64,000 bases of DNA from Paraburkholderia rhizosphaerae (GCF_004366595.1 NZ_SORE01000022.1:1-64000); one strand, 5' to 3'. Positions 26,400 through 35,981 are shown, counted from the first letter of the stretch. The notes: a model not told the origin generated them from the letters alone. A program made the numbers and translations.

Positions 26400-27380
26400 A
26401 TGCGCGTTCGACTCGCCAGGTTTGCGTGCGCCGGCGCTGCGTTTGCTCTTTTAAGCGTGCTTCCTCGCGCGTCGTATGCGCAGGCGGCGCCATCCAATGG
26501 GTTGTCCGGCAATACGGTGATCGGCGGCAACGTCAAGCGGCACGCGGACGCCGTGCTCGCGGTGATGTCCTATACGACGGTGCCCGACGTGACGACCAGT
26601 TCGCTGTCGATCAACAATGGCGCGACCGGCGACCCCGGCTTCTGGCAGACCCAGTTGGGCGGCGGATTCACGCTCAGCCGATCATTCCCGCTTTATCTGG
26701 AAGGCACGCTCGCGTACAGCCGTTACGATCCGACCTTCATTGCGAGCGACGGCGCCGAGGAGCGTCCGTTGCCGACCCGATGGAATACGTTCAGCGGGAC
26801 GGTCGGCGTCGGATGGGATTTCCGGATCACCAACGATCTGGTGTTTCGCCCGATTATCAACGGTACGCTCGGGCGGGTGGCGAGCGACCTGCGGGTCGGG
26901 CAGAGCGTGATCAATCGTGTGACCGACAGCAACCTGTCGTTTCTGGATGACGGCTATCTGAATGCATACGGCTATGGCGGTTCGCTGGTGCTCGACTACG
27001 AGCACTATCGGGTCGATCACGAAATCGACGTGGAACTGCGTGCGACCGACATCTATCTGCGCAGCTTCGGCGGCTCGTCGGAAGCGGTGCAGGGCTCGGC
27101 TACCGCGCAGCAACTGAGCCTATGGATGCGCTGGCGCGCGCCGACCGGATGGCATGCATTGGACAAGCCGGTTCGCTATGTGCTGGAAGGCGCTTACTCG
27201 CACTACTTCGGCGCTAGCGCGGGCGTGCTGGGTTTTAACGATCTCGTTTCGCTGGGTGTGGGGCTCGAACTCGACAGCAGCACGTATCCGATCATCATCA
27301 CGCGCACGCGCGCGATCGTCCGATATGTATTTGGACACAATGTGCAAGGCGTGTCGCTCGGGCTCGCGGTCAGTTTTTAG
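26400..27380 (+). CDS. putative outer-membrane beta-barrel protein
   Basis: A 326-residue exported protein. The signal peptide (FACAGAAFALLSVLPRASYA) is followed by many alternating beta-strand segments rich in aromatic and polar residues, for example FPLYLEGTLAYSRYDPTFIA and SLVLDYEHYRVDHEIDVELR. It ends in GVSLGLAVSF with a C-terminal Phe, as in barrel proteins inserted by BamA. No named family was recognised. GAGGGG precedes the ATG. The gene converges on the HDAC-like gene, 36 bases away. Confidence 0.72.
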   Translation: MRVRLARFACAGAAFALLSVLPRASYAQAAPSNGLSGNTVIGGNVKRHADAVLAVMSYTTVPDVTTSSLSINNGATGDPGFWQTQLGGGFTLSRSFPLYLEGTLAYSRYDPTFIASDGAEERPLPTRWNTFSGTVGVGWDFRITNDLVFRPIINGTLGRVASDLRVGQSVINRVTDSNLSFLDDGYLNAYGYGGSLVLDYEHYRVDHEIDVELRATDIYLRSFGGSSEAVQGSATAQQLSLWMRWRAPTGWHALDKPVRYVLEGAYSHYFGASAGVLGFNDLVSLGVGLELDSSTYPIIITRTRAIVRYVFGHNVQGVSLGLAVSF

Positions 27381-27416
27381 GCTGTCAGCGAGCCGATGCG
27401 GCGGCGTGGCGAAGCT

Positions 27417-28358
27417 TCAGATCTCCGCGCCCATCAGCGCGCGCACATGCGCACGCGTGCCGTTCGCGAGGCCTTCCATGCTATAGCCGCCTTCGAGGAT
27501 CGACACCACGCGTCCCTGGCAGGTCTCATCGGCGATCTTCACGAGTTCGCGCGTCACCCAATGGAAATCGTCATCGTCGAGGCCGAGTCCGGCGAGCGGA
27601 TCGAGCCGGTGCGCGTCGAACCCCGCGGAGATAATGATCAGCTCCGGGCTGAAGTCGCGTACTTGCGGCAGCATCCCGGCCGCGATGCGTGAGCGGAACA
27701 GCGCCGAATCGCAGCCCGGCGGCAGCGGCACATTGACGATGTTATGCGCGACGCCGGTCTCGGACGCGGCACCCGTGCCCGGATAGAGCGGCGACTGATG
27801 GCTCGACGCATAGAACAACTCCGGACGATCGAAAAACGCGGCCTGCGTGCCGTTGCCGTGATGCACGTCGAAGTCGACCACTGCGACGCGCTCGAGCTTG
27901 TGCACTTCGTACGCGTAGGCGGCCGCGATCGCTGCCTGATTGAAGATGCAAAAGCCCATTGCGCGCGACGGTTCCGCGTGGTGTCCGCACGGCCGTGTCG
28001 CGCAGAACACGTTGCGTGCGTCGCCGTTGAGCACCGCATCGACGCCCGCGCACGCTGCGCCAACGCAGCGCATCACCGCGTCCCACGAACCGGGCGACAT
28101 CACGGTGTCACCGGCATCGAGCGGCGCATAACCCTGTTTCGGCGCGATTTCCGCGACTTCGTCGATAAAGTCGCGGCTGTGCACCAGTTCGACCTGATCG
28201 AGCGTGCCAAGCGGCGCGTCGCGCCACTCGAGCGCGGCAAACTCCGGCGCGCGCAGCGTGCGCAGCACCGTCTTTAACCGTTCCGGCGACTCCGGATGGC
28301 CCGGGCCGGGTTGATGGTTCAAACAGGCGTCGTGTGTGTAGATCAGGGTCGAGGACAT
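27417..28358 (-). CDS. histone deacetylase-family (acetylpolyamine amidohydrolase-like) protein
   Basis: A 313-residue class II HDAC-like Zn-dependent amidohydrolase. The signature elements are all visible: GPGHPESPERL at the N-terminus, ATRPCGHHAEPSRAMGFC with the two active-site His, VAVVDFDVHHGNGTQ with metal-binding Asp/His, and ISAGFDAHRLDPLAG with the second Asp. Bacterial members deacetylate acetylpolyamines or small acetylated amines; the substrate here is not determined. It is probably monocistronic. Confidence 0.9.
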   Translation of the reverse strand: MSSTLIYTHDACLNHQPGPGHPESPERLKTVLRTLRAPEFAALEWRDAPLGTLDQVELVHSRDFIDEVAEIAPKQGYAPLDAGDTVMSPGSWDAVMRCVGAACAGVDAVLNGDARNVFCATRPCGHHAEPSRAMGFCIFNQAAIAAAYAYEVHKLERVAVVDFDVHHGNGTQAAFFDRPELFYASSHQSPLYPGTGAASETGVAHNIVNVPLPPGCDSALFRSRIAAGMLPQVRDFSPELIIISAGFDAHRLDPLAGLGLDDDDFHWVTRELVKIADETCQGRVVSILEGGYSMEGLANGTRAHVRALMGAEI

Positions 28359-28467
28359 GGACGGCCACCGGCGGAAGGTAATCCAACAGTGTAGGGCGGC
28401 GCGCGGCCTCGCGAATAATCAAACAAACTTTGGCAGGCTATAGGCTTCCGTTTATGGACGATGCATC

Positions 28468-28505
28468 GCACCGGATGCGGCAAGGTTCGTTGCCGCGTCC
28501 GGTGC
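28468..28505. terminator. long hairpin downstream of propeller lipoprotein gene
   Basis: A 16-base inverted repeat, GCACCGGATGCGGCAA / TTGCCGCGTCCGGTGC, with a single G-T type mismatch and a 6-base loop. It lies about 60 bases after the stop of the leftward lipoprotein gene and between it and the HDAC-like gene. No T-run is present on the outgoing side. Confidence 0.55.
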
Positions 28506-28564
28506 GTCATGTAGTGCGGGATGCGTCGCGCGGCATCGACCGCGCGACGCTGTCCGCGGCGCGG

Positions 28565-29725
28565 CTAGCGGACGGTGAAGACGGAAATGCCGCCGTTCGG
28601 GAACGCGCCACTACCGGCCTGGAACGGCACATAGACCTGGCCCGACGGGCCGTCGACAGCAACCGAATGCGCGCCGGTGCCGACCGGAATCTGCGCGACG
28701 ATTGCGCGGCTGGTGCCGTCGATGACGGCCATCTGCGGCGTGAAGCCCGACGCCGCCGCGATGCCGTTCGCCGTCCAGTGCCGCGCGGGCAGGAAGTAGC
28801 GATTCGACGTTGCGTCATAAGCAATCTGGTCGACGCCGCCGAACGGCAGCTTCGAGAGCAGCGTGCCGTTCGTGCGGTCGAGGATCAGCGTGATCAGCGG
28901 ATTGCCCGCGGCGGGATCGCATCCGACCATCACGTCCTGGTTCGGACCGAGCGCGAGGCCCGCCGGCGAGCAGTTGCCCAGTGCGAAGGCCTTGGTCACC
29001 GCCGGATGGCCGGTCAGCACCGAACTTGCCGGAATCACGTCGAGTTCGCCGTCCGGATTGGCGGCAGTGCCGTCGTTGTTGATCAGGAAACTCTGCGTGC
29101 CCGCGTCATATTCGCAGGCTTCGAGCCCCGATGAGCCGGGAAACGACAACTGCGTGACGACCGTCTGCGTGTCCGTGCTAATGAAGCTGATAAACGGCGG
29201 CGAATCGCCGGGGTTGGCCATCAGCACCAGGTGATCGGTCGGATCGAAGCAGCCTTCGTCGACGCGATTGCCGGAGGTGGTGAGTGGAATGGTTTTGGTC
29301 AGTGTCTGCGCAGTCGTGTCAAGAATCTTGACCGCGTTCACATCGCCGACGTACAGCGTGCTTGTGCCGGGTAAGCCCACCAGGCCGTCCGGACCCGAGT
29401 TTTCGGTGGTCGCGCCGATGCCGGTGAAGTTGCCGGGAATCTGCGCGATCAACTGGTTTTTGCTCGTATCGACGACGTCGACCGCCTTGTTGTTCCGGTC
29501 GGCGAGGAAGTAGCGGCCGTGGTCCGCAAAACTGATATCGAAGCTGAAAGCAGGACTGGCCGCGTTCGGCACCGCAATATTCGTAACGAGATGCGGGCCG
29601 CTCGAATTATTGGCGGATGGCGGGGTGTTGTTATTGTTGTTGTCCGAGCCGCATGCCGCCAGCAGGCAGGTTGTGATTGAGCAAACGGCAACAAGCAGAA
29701 TCTGACGAAGGTTCCGTCTTTGCAT
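28565..29725 (-). CDS. YncE-like beta-propeller lipoprotein
   Basis: A 386-residue exported lipoprotein: the signal sequence ends in the lipobox LLAAC, then a poly-Asn stretch (GSDNNNNNTPPSANNSSGP). The rest is a seven-bladed-propeller-like repeat with blades such as VDVVDTSKNQLIAQIPGNF, LYVGDVNAVKILDTTAQTL and MAVIDGTSRAIVAQIPVGTG. Such proteins are generally surface-associated; the ligand is unknown. GGAGAC precedes the ATG at 29725. A longer in-frame start at 29797 would bury the signal sequence. Confidence 0.8.
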   Translation of the reverse strand: MQRRNLRQILLVAVCSITTCLLAACGSDNNNNNTPPSANNSSGPHLVTNIAVPNAASPAFSFDISFADHGRYFLADRNNKAVDVVDTSKNQLIAQIPGNFTGIGATTENSGPDGLVGLPGTSTLYVGDVNAVKILDTTAQTLTKTIPLTTSGNRVDEGCFDPTDHLVLMANPGDSPPFISFISTDTQTVVTQLSFPGSSGLEACEYDAGTQSFLINNDGTAANPDGELDVIPASSVLTGHPAVTKAFALGNCSPAGLALGPNQDVMVGCDPAAGNPLITLILDRTNGTLLSKLPFGGVDQIAYDATSNRYFLPARHWTANGIAAASGFTPQMAVIDGTSRAIVAQIPVGTGAHSVAVDGPSGQVYVPFQAGSGAFPNGGISVFTVR

Positions 29726-30409
29726 CTTTGTCTCCAGAGTTTTTTGCGAACCGTCGATCAAAACGGTGGGGAATGGCGTTTCGCGGATGGTTGTCACTGG
29801 CTGTGATCAACGTCCGGGTATTACAGATTTGAAATTCAGGTGTTTAGCTCATCAGTCATCCTCATAGAAAGGAAATAAAAAACTGGCCACATGAATCTTC
29901 GTTTCTAACGGGCGCACGCATCCTGTCGCCCGAGGCAATCGGGCGACGCGGCGCGTGATGGTTCGAAGACGGTGTGGGACCTGGTTCGCCGGAGAAAGGC
30001 TGACAAACTGTCGAGTCGGCCGGCGAACAGTTATTGCCGGTCGAACAATGCGCGGTGTCCGCTTAAGAGCGACTTAAGCCTGGCGCGAGCAGTAAGTTGC
30101 GTGCACCTGTTTTGAAAGCATGCCGGGGCGTACGGGAGCGGAGGGTTGGACGTATGCCTGGCATCGCCAATCATTTTTTATCGCGTTGACGCTTACCGGA
30201 TGTGGCGCGTCACCATTGCATCCGAGGTTCATGCGGTCTTTCTCATGTGGCTGGCGAGGTCTCGCCCCATGAAGCACGGAGGCGACGAACAGGCTTTTGA
30301 TCTTTCGAACTTTCGAAGCTTATGTTCTAGTCGTATTCTGTTAGGCCTGCATGAACGTTTGCCGATTCGACCAGGAATCAGACGCCCGGTCTGCCGCAGG
30401 AGAAGTCGA
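29726..30409. other. intergenic region between lipoprotein and SulP genes
   Basis: About 680 bases between divergent genes with no credible coding sequence. The frame of the SulP gene is open back to 30146, but the translation upstream of 30410 has no family resemblance. A tandem 8-base duplication CTTTCGAA-CTTTCGAA lies at 30302-30317, about 95 bases before the SulP start. Confidence 0.4.
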
Positions 30410-32170
30410 ATGAGCCGAACGACCCAGCGTGCTTCGTCGCCGCACACGGCCCCGCACCACCGTTGGCTGCGGCGGGTGCCGGGGCTCACGACGGTGCGCG
30501 AATACCAGCGCAGCTGGTTGCGCAGCGATGTCGTCGCTGGCCTCGTGCTGACGTCGGTACTCGTGCCGGCCGGCATGGGCTACGCGGAAGCCGCGCACTT
30601 ACCGCCAATTGTCGGCCTCTATGCAACCATCGCCTGCACGCTTGCCTATGCCCTGTTCGGACCGAGCCGGTTTCTCGTGCTTGGGCCCGATTCGGCGCTG
30701 GGCGCGCTGATCGCATCGATTGTGCTGCCGATTGCCGGATCGCAGCCCGAGCGGCTGATCGTGATGGCCGGCATGCTGGCCATTCTGTCGGGCATGCTCT
30801 GTGTGCTGGTGGGGCTCTTCCGGCTCGGCTTCGTCACCGATCTGCTATCGAAACCGATCCGCGAAGGCTATCTGAATGGCGTGGCGCTGACGGTCGTGAT
30901 CGGACAGGCGCCGAAGCTGCTCGGCTTCGGCGTGGACGGCAGCAGTCTGACGCAAGAGGCGATCGGCTTTGTGCGCGGTGTGCTGGACGGTAAGACCAAC
31001 GAGGTCGCGTGCGCGCTCGGCGTCGCCAGTCTGATCGTGATCTTCAGTTGCAAGCGGTGGGTGCCGCGCGTTCCGGGCATTCTCGTCGCGGTGGTCGGTG
31101 CCGCGGTGGCCGTCGCGGTGCTCAAGCTGGACCGCACCGCGGGGGTGCCGATTGTCGGCGCGGTGCCGCGCGGCTTGCCGCAGCCCGCGGTGCCGTGGGT
31201 GTCGCTTCAACAAATGATCGATCTGTTGCCGGGCGCGGTCGCGGTGGCGCTGATCTCGCTCGCCGATATCAGCGTGCTGTCGCGCGTGTTCGCCGGCCGC
31301 ACCCGTCAGCAGGTGGACCGCGACCAGGAACTGGTGGCGCTCGGCGCGGCGAATATCGTCGCCGGGCTGTTTCAGGGCTTCCCGGTGACCAGCAGTTCGT
31401 CGCGCACCGCGGTCGCCGAATCGTCGGGTGCCTGCTCGCAGTTGACCGGCGTGATCGCCGCGCTGTGCGTGGCCGCGTTGCTGATGTTCGCGCCGACGTT
31501 GCTGCGCACGTTGCCCACGGCCGCGCTCGCCGCGGTGGTGATCGCGGCGGCGCTCGGGCTGTTCGAAATTCGCTCGGTGCTCGCGTTGCTGCGCCTGCGG
31601 CCCAGCGAGTTTCTGCAATCGGTCGCATGCTTCGCGGGCGTTGCGCTGGTCGGCGTCATTCAAGGCATCTTTATCGCGATCGGGCTTGCGCTGCTGGCGT
31701 TCGTCTGGCGCGCGTGGCGGCCGTACGATGCGGTGCTTGGGCGTGTCGAAGGGCGCAAGGGCTATCACGATGTGTCGCGGCATCCGGAAGCGCGCCACAT
31801 TCCTGGGCTGGTGCTGTTTCGCTGGGACGCGCCATTATTTTTCGCGAACGCGGACATTTTTCGCGACCATGTATGGCGCGCGATCGCGGCGGCGAGCACG
31901 CCGACGCGTTGGGTGGTCGTTGCGGCCGAGCCGATCACCGATGTCGATGTGACCGCGGCCGGCATTCTGCGGGACCTGCGAGCGGAACTGAATGAACAGC
32001 AAATCGAGCTGTATTTCGCCGAGATGAAAGGTCCCGTGAAGGATTTGTTGATCCGCTATGGCGTGTCGGCGGGGTTGATTGCCGAGCGTGCATTCCCGAC
32101 TATCGGCGTCGCGGTCGACGCGTATCTCGAGCAGCACGCCGATGTCGAGTGGCGCGACTGGGACGATTGA
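30410..32170 (+). CDS. SulP-family anion (sulfate/bicarbonate) transporter
   Basis: A 586-residue membrane protein. The SulP signature VLVPAGMGYAEAAHLPPIVG lies near the N-terminus, followed by about ten to twelve hydrophobic segments, with PRFLVLGPDSA-like and GFPVTSSSSRTAVAESSG motifs. A C-terminal STAS domain begins near residue 445 (LVLFRWDAPLFFANADIF, later AEPITDVDVTAAGILRDL). SulP carriers import sulfate, bicarbonate or dicarboxylates; the substrate is not decided here. AGGAG precedes the ATG. There is no partner gene in tandem. Confidence 0.87.
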   Translation: MSRTTQRASSPHTAPHHRWLRRVPGLTTVREYQRSWLRSDVVAGLVLTSVLVPAGMGYAEAAHLPPIVGLYATIACTLAYALFGPSRFLVLGPDSALGALIASIVLPIAGSQPERLIVMAGMLAILSGMLCVLVGLFRLGFVTDLLSKPIREGYLNGVALTVVIGQAPKLLGFGVDGSSLTQEAIGFVRGVLDGKTNEVACALGVASLIVIFSCKRWVPRVPGILVAVVGAAVAVAVLKLDRTAGVPIVGAVPRGLPQPAVPWVSLQQMIDLLPGAVAVALISLADISVLSRVFAGRTRQQVDRDQELVALGAANIVAGLFQGFPVTSSSSRTAVAESSGACSQLTGVIAALCVAALLMFAPTLLRTLPTAALAAVVIAAALGLFEIRSVLALLRLRPSEFLQSVACFAGVALVGVIQGIFIAIGLALLAFVWRAWRPYDAVLGRVEGRKGYHDVSRHPEARHIPGLVLFRWDAPLFFANADIFRDHVWRAIAAASTPTRWVVVAAEPITDVDVTAAGILRDLRAELNEQQIELYFAEMKGPVKDLLIRYGVSAGLIAERAFPTIGVAVDAYLEQHADVEWRDWDD

Positions 32171-32238
32171 ACGGTTCGCGGGGCAACGGGGAAGGCACCT
32201 GCGCGGTGCGCCCCGTGGCATGGCTTGGCCGCGTATTT

Positions 32239-32302
32239 GCGCCGGTTTGCGCCGGTTTGCGCCGGGTTTGCGCCGGGTTTGCCCCGGGTTTGCCCCGGGT
32301 TT
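32239..32302. repeat. tandem repeat of 10-11 bp units between SulP and TauD genes
   Basis: Six adjacent copies of a 10-11 base unit: two of GCGCCGGTTT, two of GCGCCGGGTTT and two of GCCCCGGGTTT, ending in GCCC. The unit changes stepwise along the array. It lies about 70 bases after the SulP stop and 100 bases before the dioxygenase start. Confidence 0.75.
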
Positions 32303-32403
32303 GCCCTTATGACATTCGCGTATAAACGTATCCGATTTGTATCGTTGACGCACGGCAACACGCCGCCGTAGATTCACGGTTTTCTTTCGACGGAGTGTCT
32401 TTC

Positions 32404-33309
32404 GTGTCCACGCCCGCTATTGCCGCGGAGCCCGCGAATCGATCGACCCGGCTTCAGCAGGATTTCGACATCGTTGCGTTCGATGCGCCGCTCGGTGCCG
32501 AGGTGATCGGTCTCGATCTGTCTCAACCGCTCGCCGACGACGACTTCGCGCGCCTTCACCGCGCGCACCTCGATTACCACGTGCTGGTGTTCCGCGACCA
32601 GCGCATCACGCCGGACCAGCATGTCGCATTTAGCCGCCGCTTCGGTCCGCTGCAAAAACACGTGCTGCACCAGTTTGCGCTGCCCGGTCACCCGGAGACG
32701 CTGATCGTGTCGAACATCGTCGAAAACGGCAAGCCGATCGGCCTCGGCGACGCGGGCCATTTCTGGCATTCGGATCTGTCGTACAAGGAAAAGCCGAGCC
32801 TCGGTTCGCTGTTGCATGCGCAGGAGTTGCCGGCTGAGGGCGGCGATACGCTGTTCGCGAACATGCACCTCGCGTATGACGCGTTGCCCACGCAGTTGCG
32901 CGACAAGGTCGCGGGGTTGCGTGCCGAGCATACGTATCTCGCGCGCTATGCGGAACTGCAGGCGCGTAGCCCATGGCGGCCGAACCTGACGCCGCAGCAG
33001 ATCGCGGAAGTGAAGCCGGTGGTACACCCGGTCGTGCGTACGCGCCCGGAGACGGGGCGCAAGGCCATTTTCGTCAGCGAGCATTTCACGACGCGTATCG
33101 TCGGACTGCCGGAAGACGAAAGCCGCGCGCTGCTTGACGAACTGTTCGCACACAGCGTGCGGGCGGAATTCGTGTATCGCCATCAATGGCGCGACCACGA
33201 TATGGTGTTCTGGGACAACCGCTCGCTGATGCATCTCGCGGCGGGGACGCCGGATCATCTGCGGCGCAAGCTGTATCGGACCACCATCGAAGGGGATGTG
33301 CCGTTTTGA
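32404..33309 (+). CDS. TauD/TfdA-family Fe(II)/2-oxoglutarate dioxygenase
   Basis: A 301-residue non-haem iron dioxygenase. The HxD iron ligands are in GHFWHSDLSYKEKPS, the distal His is in FWDNRSLMHLAAG, and the 2-oxoglutarate-binding Arg follows in RRKLYRTTIEGD. Family members hydroxylate taurine, alkyl sulfates, 2,4-D and related compounds; SulP next door could fit sulfur use, but this is only a contextual hint. I chose GTG at 32404 because GGAG lies 8-9 bases upstream; a GTG at 32395 is too close to it. Confidence 0.87.
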   Translation: MSTPAIAAEPANRSTRLQQDFDIVAFDAPLGAEVIGLDLSQPLADDDFARLHRAHLDYHVLVFRDQRITPDQHVAFSRRFGPLQKHVLHQFALPGHPETLIVSNIVENGKPIGLGDAGHFWHSDLSYKEKPSLGSLLHAQELPAEGGDTLFANMHLAYDALPTQLRDKVAGLRAEHTYLARYAELQARSPWRPNLTPQQIAEVKPVVHPVVRTRPETGRKAIFVSEHFTTRIVGLPEDESRALLDELFAHSVRAEFVYRHQWRDHDMVFWDNRSLMHLAAGTPDHLRRKLYRTTIEGDVPF

Positions 33310-33357
33310 GCGGTGCGGCTGCTGTTGCTGTCGATGTTGGTCAGGTGTTGAAAAAAA

Positions 33358-33383
33358 GTCCCGGCATAGGTTGATGCCGGGAC
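33358..33383 (-). terminator. Rho-independent terminator for the leftward propeller gene
   Basis: A perfect 10-base stem GTCCCGGCAT / ATGCCGGGAC with a 6-base loop. Seven A residues on the + strand at 33351-33357 mean that a leftward transcript ends the stem with seven U residues, a classical terminator. It lies about 130 bases after the stop of the gene at 33514. It may also end readthrough from the left. Confidence 0.75.
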
Positions 33384-33418
33384 CAATCCCATGTCCAGGA
33401 CTGACTGGAAACACAGAG

Positions 33419-33447
33419 GAGACGAATTCATTCTATCGATTCGTCTC
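33419..33447. repeat. inverted repeat near the terminator
   Basis: Arms GAGACGAAT / ATTCGTCTC, 9 bases each and perfect, around an 11-base loop. It lies between the terminator and the propeller gene. No T-run is adjacent, so the role is open: a second stem or a protein-binding site. Confidence 0.45.
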
Positions 33448-33513
33448 ACTCACTCAAACCAGGCGTTTCGTATAACGTTATTTAAAGGCGAAGATCACGC
33501 GCGTCGCCGCCGG

Positions 33514-34149
33514 TCACTTCTTCGGTTTCCGCACCGCCCGCACCTTGCCGCTGGTCCCCCCGCCGCAGTAGAACAGATCCGCACCATTCGACTCGAGCCC
33601 TGACACACCGATACCCGCCGGCATCTCGAGCTTCTCGAGCACTTCTCCGGTTTGCGAATCGATATGTCGCAGTTCGCTCTCGTCACCTTCCCAGGTGCCG
33701 TGCCAGAGTTCCGAATCAACCCAGGTGACACCGGTGACGAAGCGATTCGATTCGATCGTGCGCAAGATCGCGCCCGTCTGCGGATCGATCTGATGGATCT
33801 TGCGTTCCCGGTACACGCCGACCCATAGCGTGCCTTCGGCCCACGCAAGCCCCGAATCGCCGCCCGCGCCTGGCGCGGGAATGGTCGCGAGTACGCGGCC
33901 GGTGTCCGGATCGATCTTCTGGATGCGGCTATCGGCGATCTGAAACAGATGCCGGCCGTCGAACGCAGTGCCCGCATCCGCGGCGACGTCGATCGAGCGC
34001 GTGGTTTCGCCGCTCGCCGGATCGAACGCCTTCAGCGCGTCGCCGGCGGCCATCCATACCCGCTGACCGTCGTAGGTGACGCCTCCCACCTTATCGACGC
34101 CCGGAAAAGGACCGTATTCGTGAACCACTTCGGCTGCTGATCGTTTCAT
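33514..34149 (-). CDS. glutamine cyclotransferase-like beta-propeller protein
   Basis: A 211-residue cytoplasmic-looking protein without signal peptide, made of propeller-like repeats: VGGVTYDGQRVWMAAGDAL, FQIADSRIQKIDPDTGRVLA, GTLWVGVYRERKIHQIDPQT, and SELWHGTWEGDESELRHIDS. The spacing of Trp, Asp and Gly-Thr pairs resembles the glutaminyl-peptide cyclotransferase/Vgb lyase-like propellers. The enzyme function is unproven. It is leftward, and ends at a good terminator. It starts about 215 bases from the end of the MFS gene upstream on the same strand. Confidence 0.7.
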   Translation of the reverse strand: MKRSAAEVVHEYGPFPGVDKVGGVTYDGQRVWMAAGDALKAFDPASGETTRSIDVAADAGTAFDGRHLFQIADSRIQKIDPDTGRVLATIPAPGAGGDSGLAWAEGTLWVGVYRERKIHQIDPQTGAILRTIESNRFVTGVTWVDSELWHGTWEGDESELRHIDSQTGEVLEKLEMPAGIGVSGLESNGADLFYCGGGTSGKVRAVRKPKK

Positions 34150-34295
34150 GATGCCTCCCTTGGCTTGCGATGCTAGTCGAACGGAACGTGGATGCCCGAT
34201 GCACGCATCCTAGCTGTTCGACAGCCACGCAGGGGAGTAACAAGGCCGTCGTGATTCGACAACCGCAACGCGGCGCGGCGGCCGCGGCACGGACA

Positions 34296-34361
34296 GACGG
34301 CAGCACCGCGAGACGGCAACGCAGCACGGCAGCGCGACACGGCAGCGCAGCACGGCAGCAG
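34296..34361. repeat. degenerate ACGGCAGC tandem repeat downstream of MFS gene
   Basis: Five imperfect copies of a motif around ACGGCAGC(A/G)C fall within about 65 bases just past the MFS stop. The copies are spaced about 13-15 bases apart. It is likely slippage-derived low complexity. Confidence 0.45.
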
Positions 34362-34364
34362 GTG

Positions 34365-35627
34365 CTACGCGTGACGCGCGCGCATCCCGTAGTTCAACGC
34401 CGCGCACAACACGAGCAGCGTGCCGGTCACGAAGAACACCTGATGCAGACCCGCGTGCGCGCCGATCTGCGCACCGACGAGCGGGCCGATCACCTGCCCG
34501 GAGAACTGCGCCGATTGCAGATAGCCGAGCGTCTTGCCGGAATGATGGTCGTCGACCAGATGGCGCACCATCTTCGCGATCGCCGGCAACAGGCCCGCGA
34601 TCGTCATGCCCATCAACCCGCGCAACAGCGCAAGCTGCCACCAGTGCGTGACGAACGCCTGAGGAATCATGATGAGCCCGGTGACCGCGAGGCAGCCGAC
34701 GATCACGTTCCAGCTGCCGATACGATCGGCCAGTGCGCCCAGGCGCGGTGCGGTCAGCATGCTGCCGAACGCGGCGGCAGCCATGATCACGCCGGCGGTG
34801 CGCGCGAGATGTTCGTGCGGTACGCCCAACTGGGCGACATACACGGTGATGATCGGCTCGATCGACATGTTGGCGAACAGCACCATCATCGCGGTGACGA
34901 GCAGCGTCGCGATGATCGCGCGGTGGGCGTTCGGTTTGACGTTATCGGTTGCGCCCGGGTGGGGCCTGGTGTCCGCGTGCCGGTCGAAATCTTCGCGCAC
35001 GAACAGGACCGTCGCGGCGGCGGCGACCGCGATCATCGCGCCGCCGACGAAGAACGTGCCGCGGATGCCGACCAGATCGGGCAAAAAGCCACCGACCAGC
35101 GGACCGATCAGATTGCCCGACAGCGCACCGGTGGACAGCACGCCGAGCGCCCAGCCGGCGCGTTCGCGCGGCGCCTGTGTGCCGATCATCACGATCGAAG
35201 CGGACGCATAGCCGCCGATTAATCCGGCCGCCAGACGTAGCGCGACCAGTTCGGCGACGCTGTGCGCGACGCCGATTAGCGACATCACGATCGCCATGCC
35301 GACGGCGGCGCGCACGAGCATCGGTTTGCGTCCGTAGCGATCGGCGAGCCGTCCCCAGACCGGCGCGGTGATCGCGGTGCCGAAGAACGTCGCGCCGAAA
35401 GCGACGCCGGACCACTGCACGACCGCGGCCGGCGATTTCACGCCTAGCTGCGCGACGTACAACGGCAGGAACGGCAGCAGCATGCTCAGGCTCACCAGCG
35501 TAGTGAACGAGCCGAAAACGCAGATCGTGAGATTGCGCTGCCAGTAGGGCTGGTTTCGGATCACGTAACTGGCGGGCTCGCGCGGTGACGAAATCGCCGG
35601 TTTCAGACTGTTGGCGGACAGAGCCAT
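34365..35627 (-). CDS. MFS transporter (multidrug-efflux type)
   Basis: A 420-residue major-facilitator protein with twelve hydrophobic segments and the loop motif GRLADRYGRKPMLVRAAVG between segments 2 and 3, plus ALADRIG in the second half. The order and SASIVMIGTQAPRERAGWALG in segment 5 resemble the DHA1/MdtG group that exports drugs and other amphipathic compounds. GAGGG precedes the ATG. The upstream region has a palindrome (35731-35740). The substrate is unknown. Confidence 0.87.
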   Translation of the reverse strand: MALSANSLKPAISSPREPASYVIRNQPYWQRNLTICVFGSFTTLVSLSMLLPFLPLYVAQLGVKSPAAVVQWSGVAFGATFFGTAITAPVWGRLADRYGRKPMLVRAAVGMAIVMSLIGVAHSVAELVALRLAAGLIGGYASASIVMIGTQAPRERAGWALGVLSTGALSGNLIGPLVGGFLPDLVGIRGTFFVGGAMIAVAAAATVLFVREDFDRHADTRPHPGATDNVKPNAHRAIIATLLVTAMMVLFANMSIEPIITVYVAQLGVPHEHLARTAGVIMAAAAFGSMLTAPRLGALADRIGSWNVIVGCLAVTGLIMIPQAFVTHWWQLALLRGLMGMTIAGLLPAIAKMVRHLVDDHHSGKTLGYLQSAQFSGQVIGPLVGAQIGAHAGLHQVFFVTGTLLVLCAALNYGMRARHA

Positions 35628-35981
35628 AAGACCCTCGTGTTGGCCGGTTTGCGACGAGTCAGGACGCAGAGCCGTCGGTCACTTCATCAATGCTTGCCGC
35701 GCGCGTTGGTGGACCTCTGCGTGCGGACGACCTACGTAGGATAGGCGTAAACACCAATCTTAAAAAATGAATTGATGTGATGCGGGGTATCTTGAATTGT
35801 GATGAATCGGGCTTGGAGAGGCCCCCCTCCACGCGCAGACAAACCAGATTGAACATCGACTTCGCAATGGCCCCAATAGGCGGCTATCTATTTAATCCTT
35901 GCTGCAGCAAATAGCTATTAACGCGATGCGTTTTCCCACAATATACATATGAGGATTGCAGATCAAACGGTGGGAGGAATA
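35628..35981. other. intergenic region at the edge of the GNAT/ASCH island
   Basis: About 350 bases between divergent genes. The right half turns AT-rich toward the island. No credible gene is seen. A 10-base palindrome CCTACGTAGG at 35731-35740 may be an operator for the MFS gene. Confidence 0.4.
35731..35740. promoter_or_regulatory. palindrome CCTACGTAGG upstream of MFS gene
   Basis: A perfect 10-base palindrome 104 bases upstream of the MFS start. Such a site could be a repressor target, but no regulator of that kind lies next to it, so the function is inference. Confidence 0.25.

Noticed and set aside
32239..32302. The tandem repeat considered as a CRISPR array
   Set aside because: Units are directly adjacent 10-11 base copies without spacers, and no cas gene is nearby.
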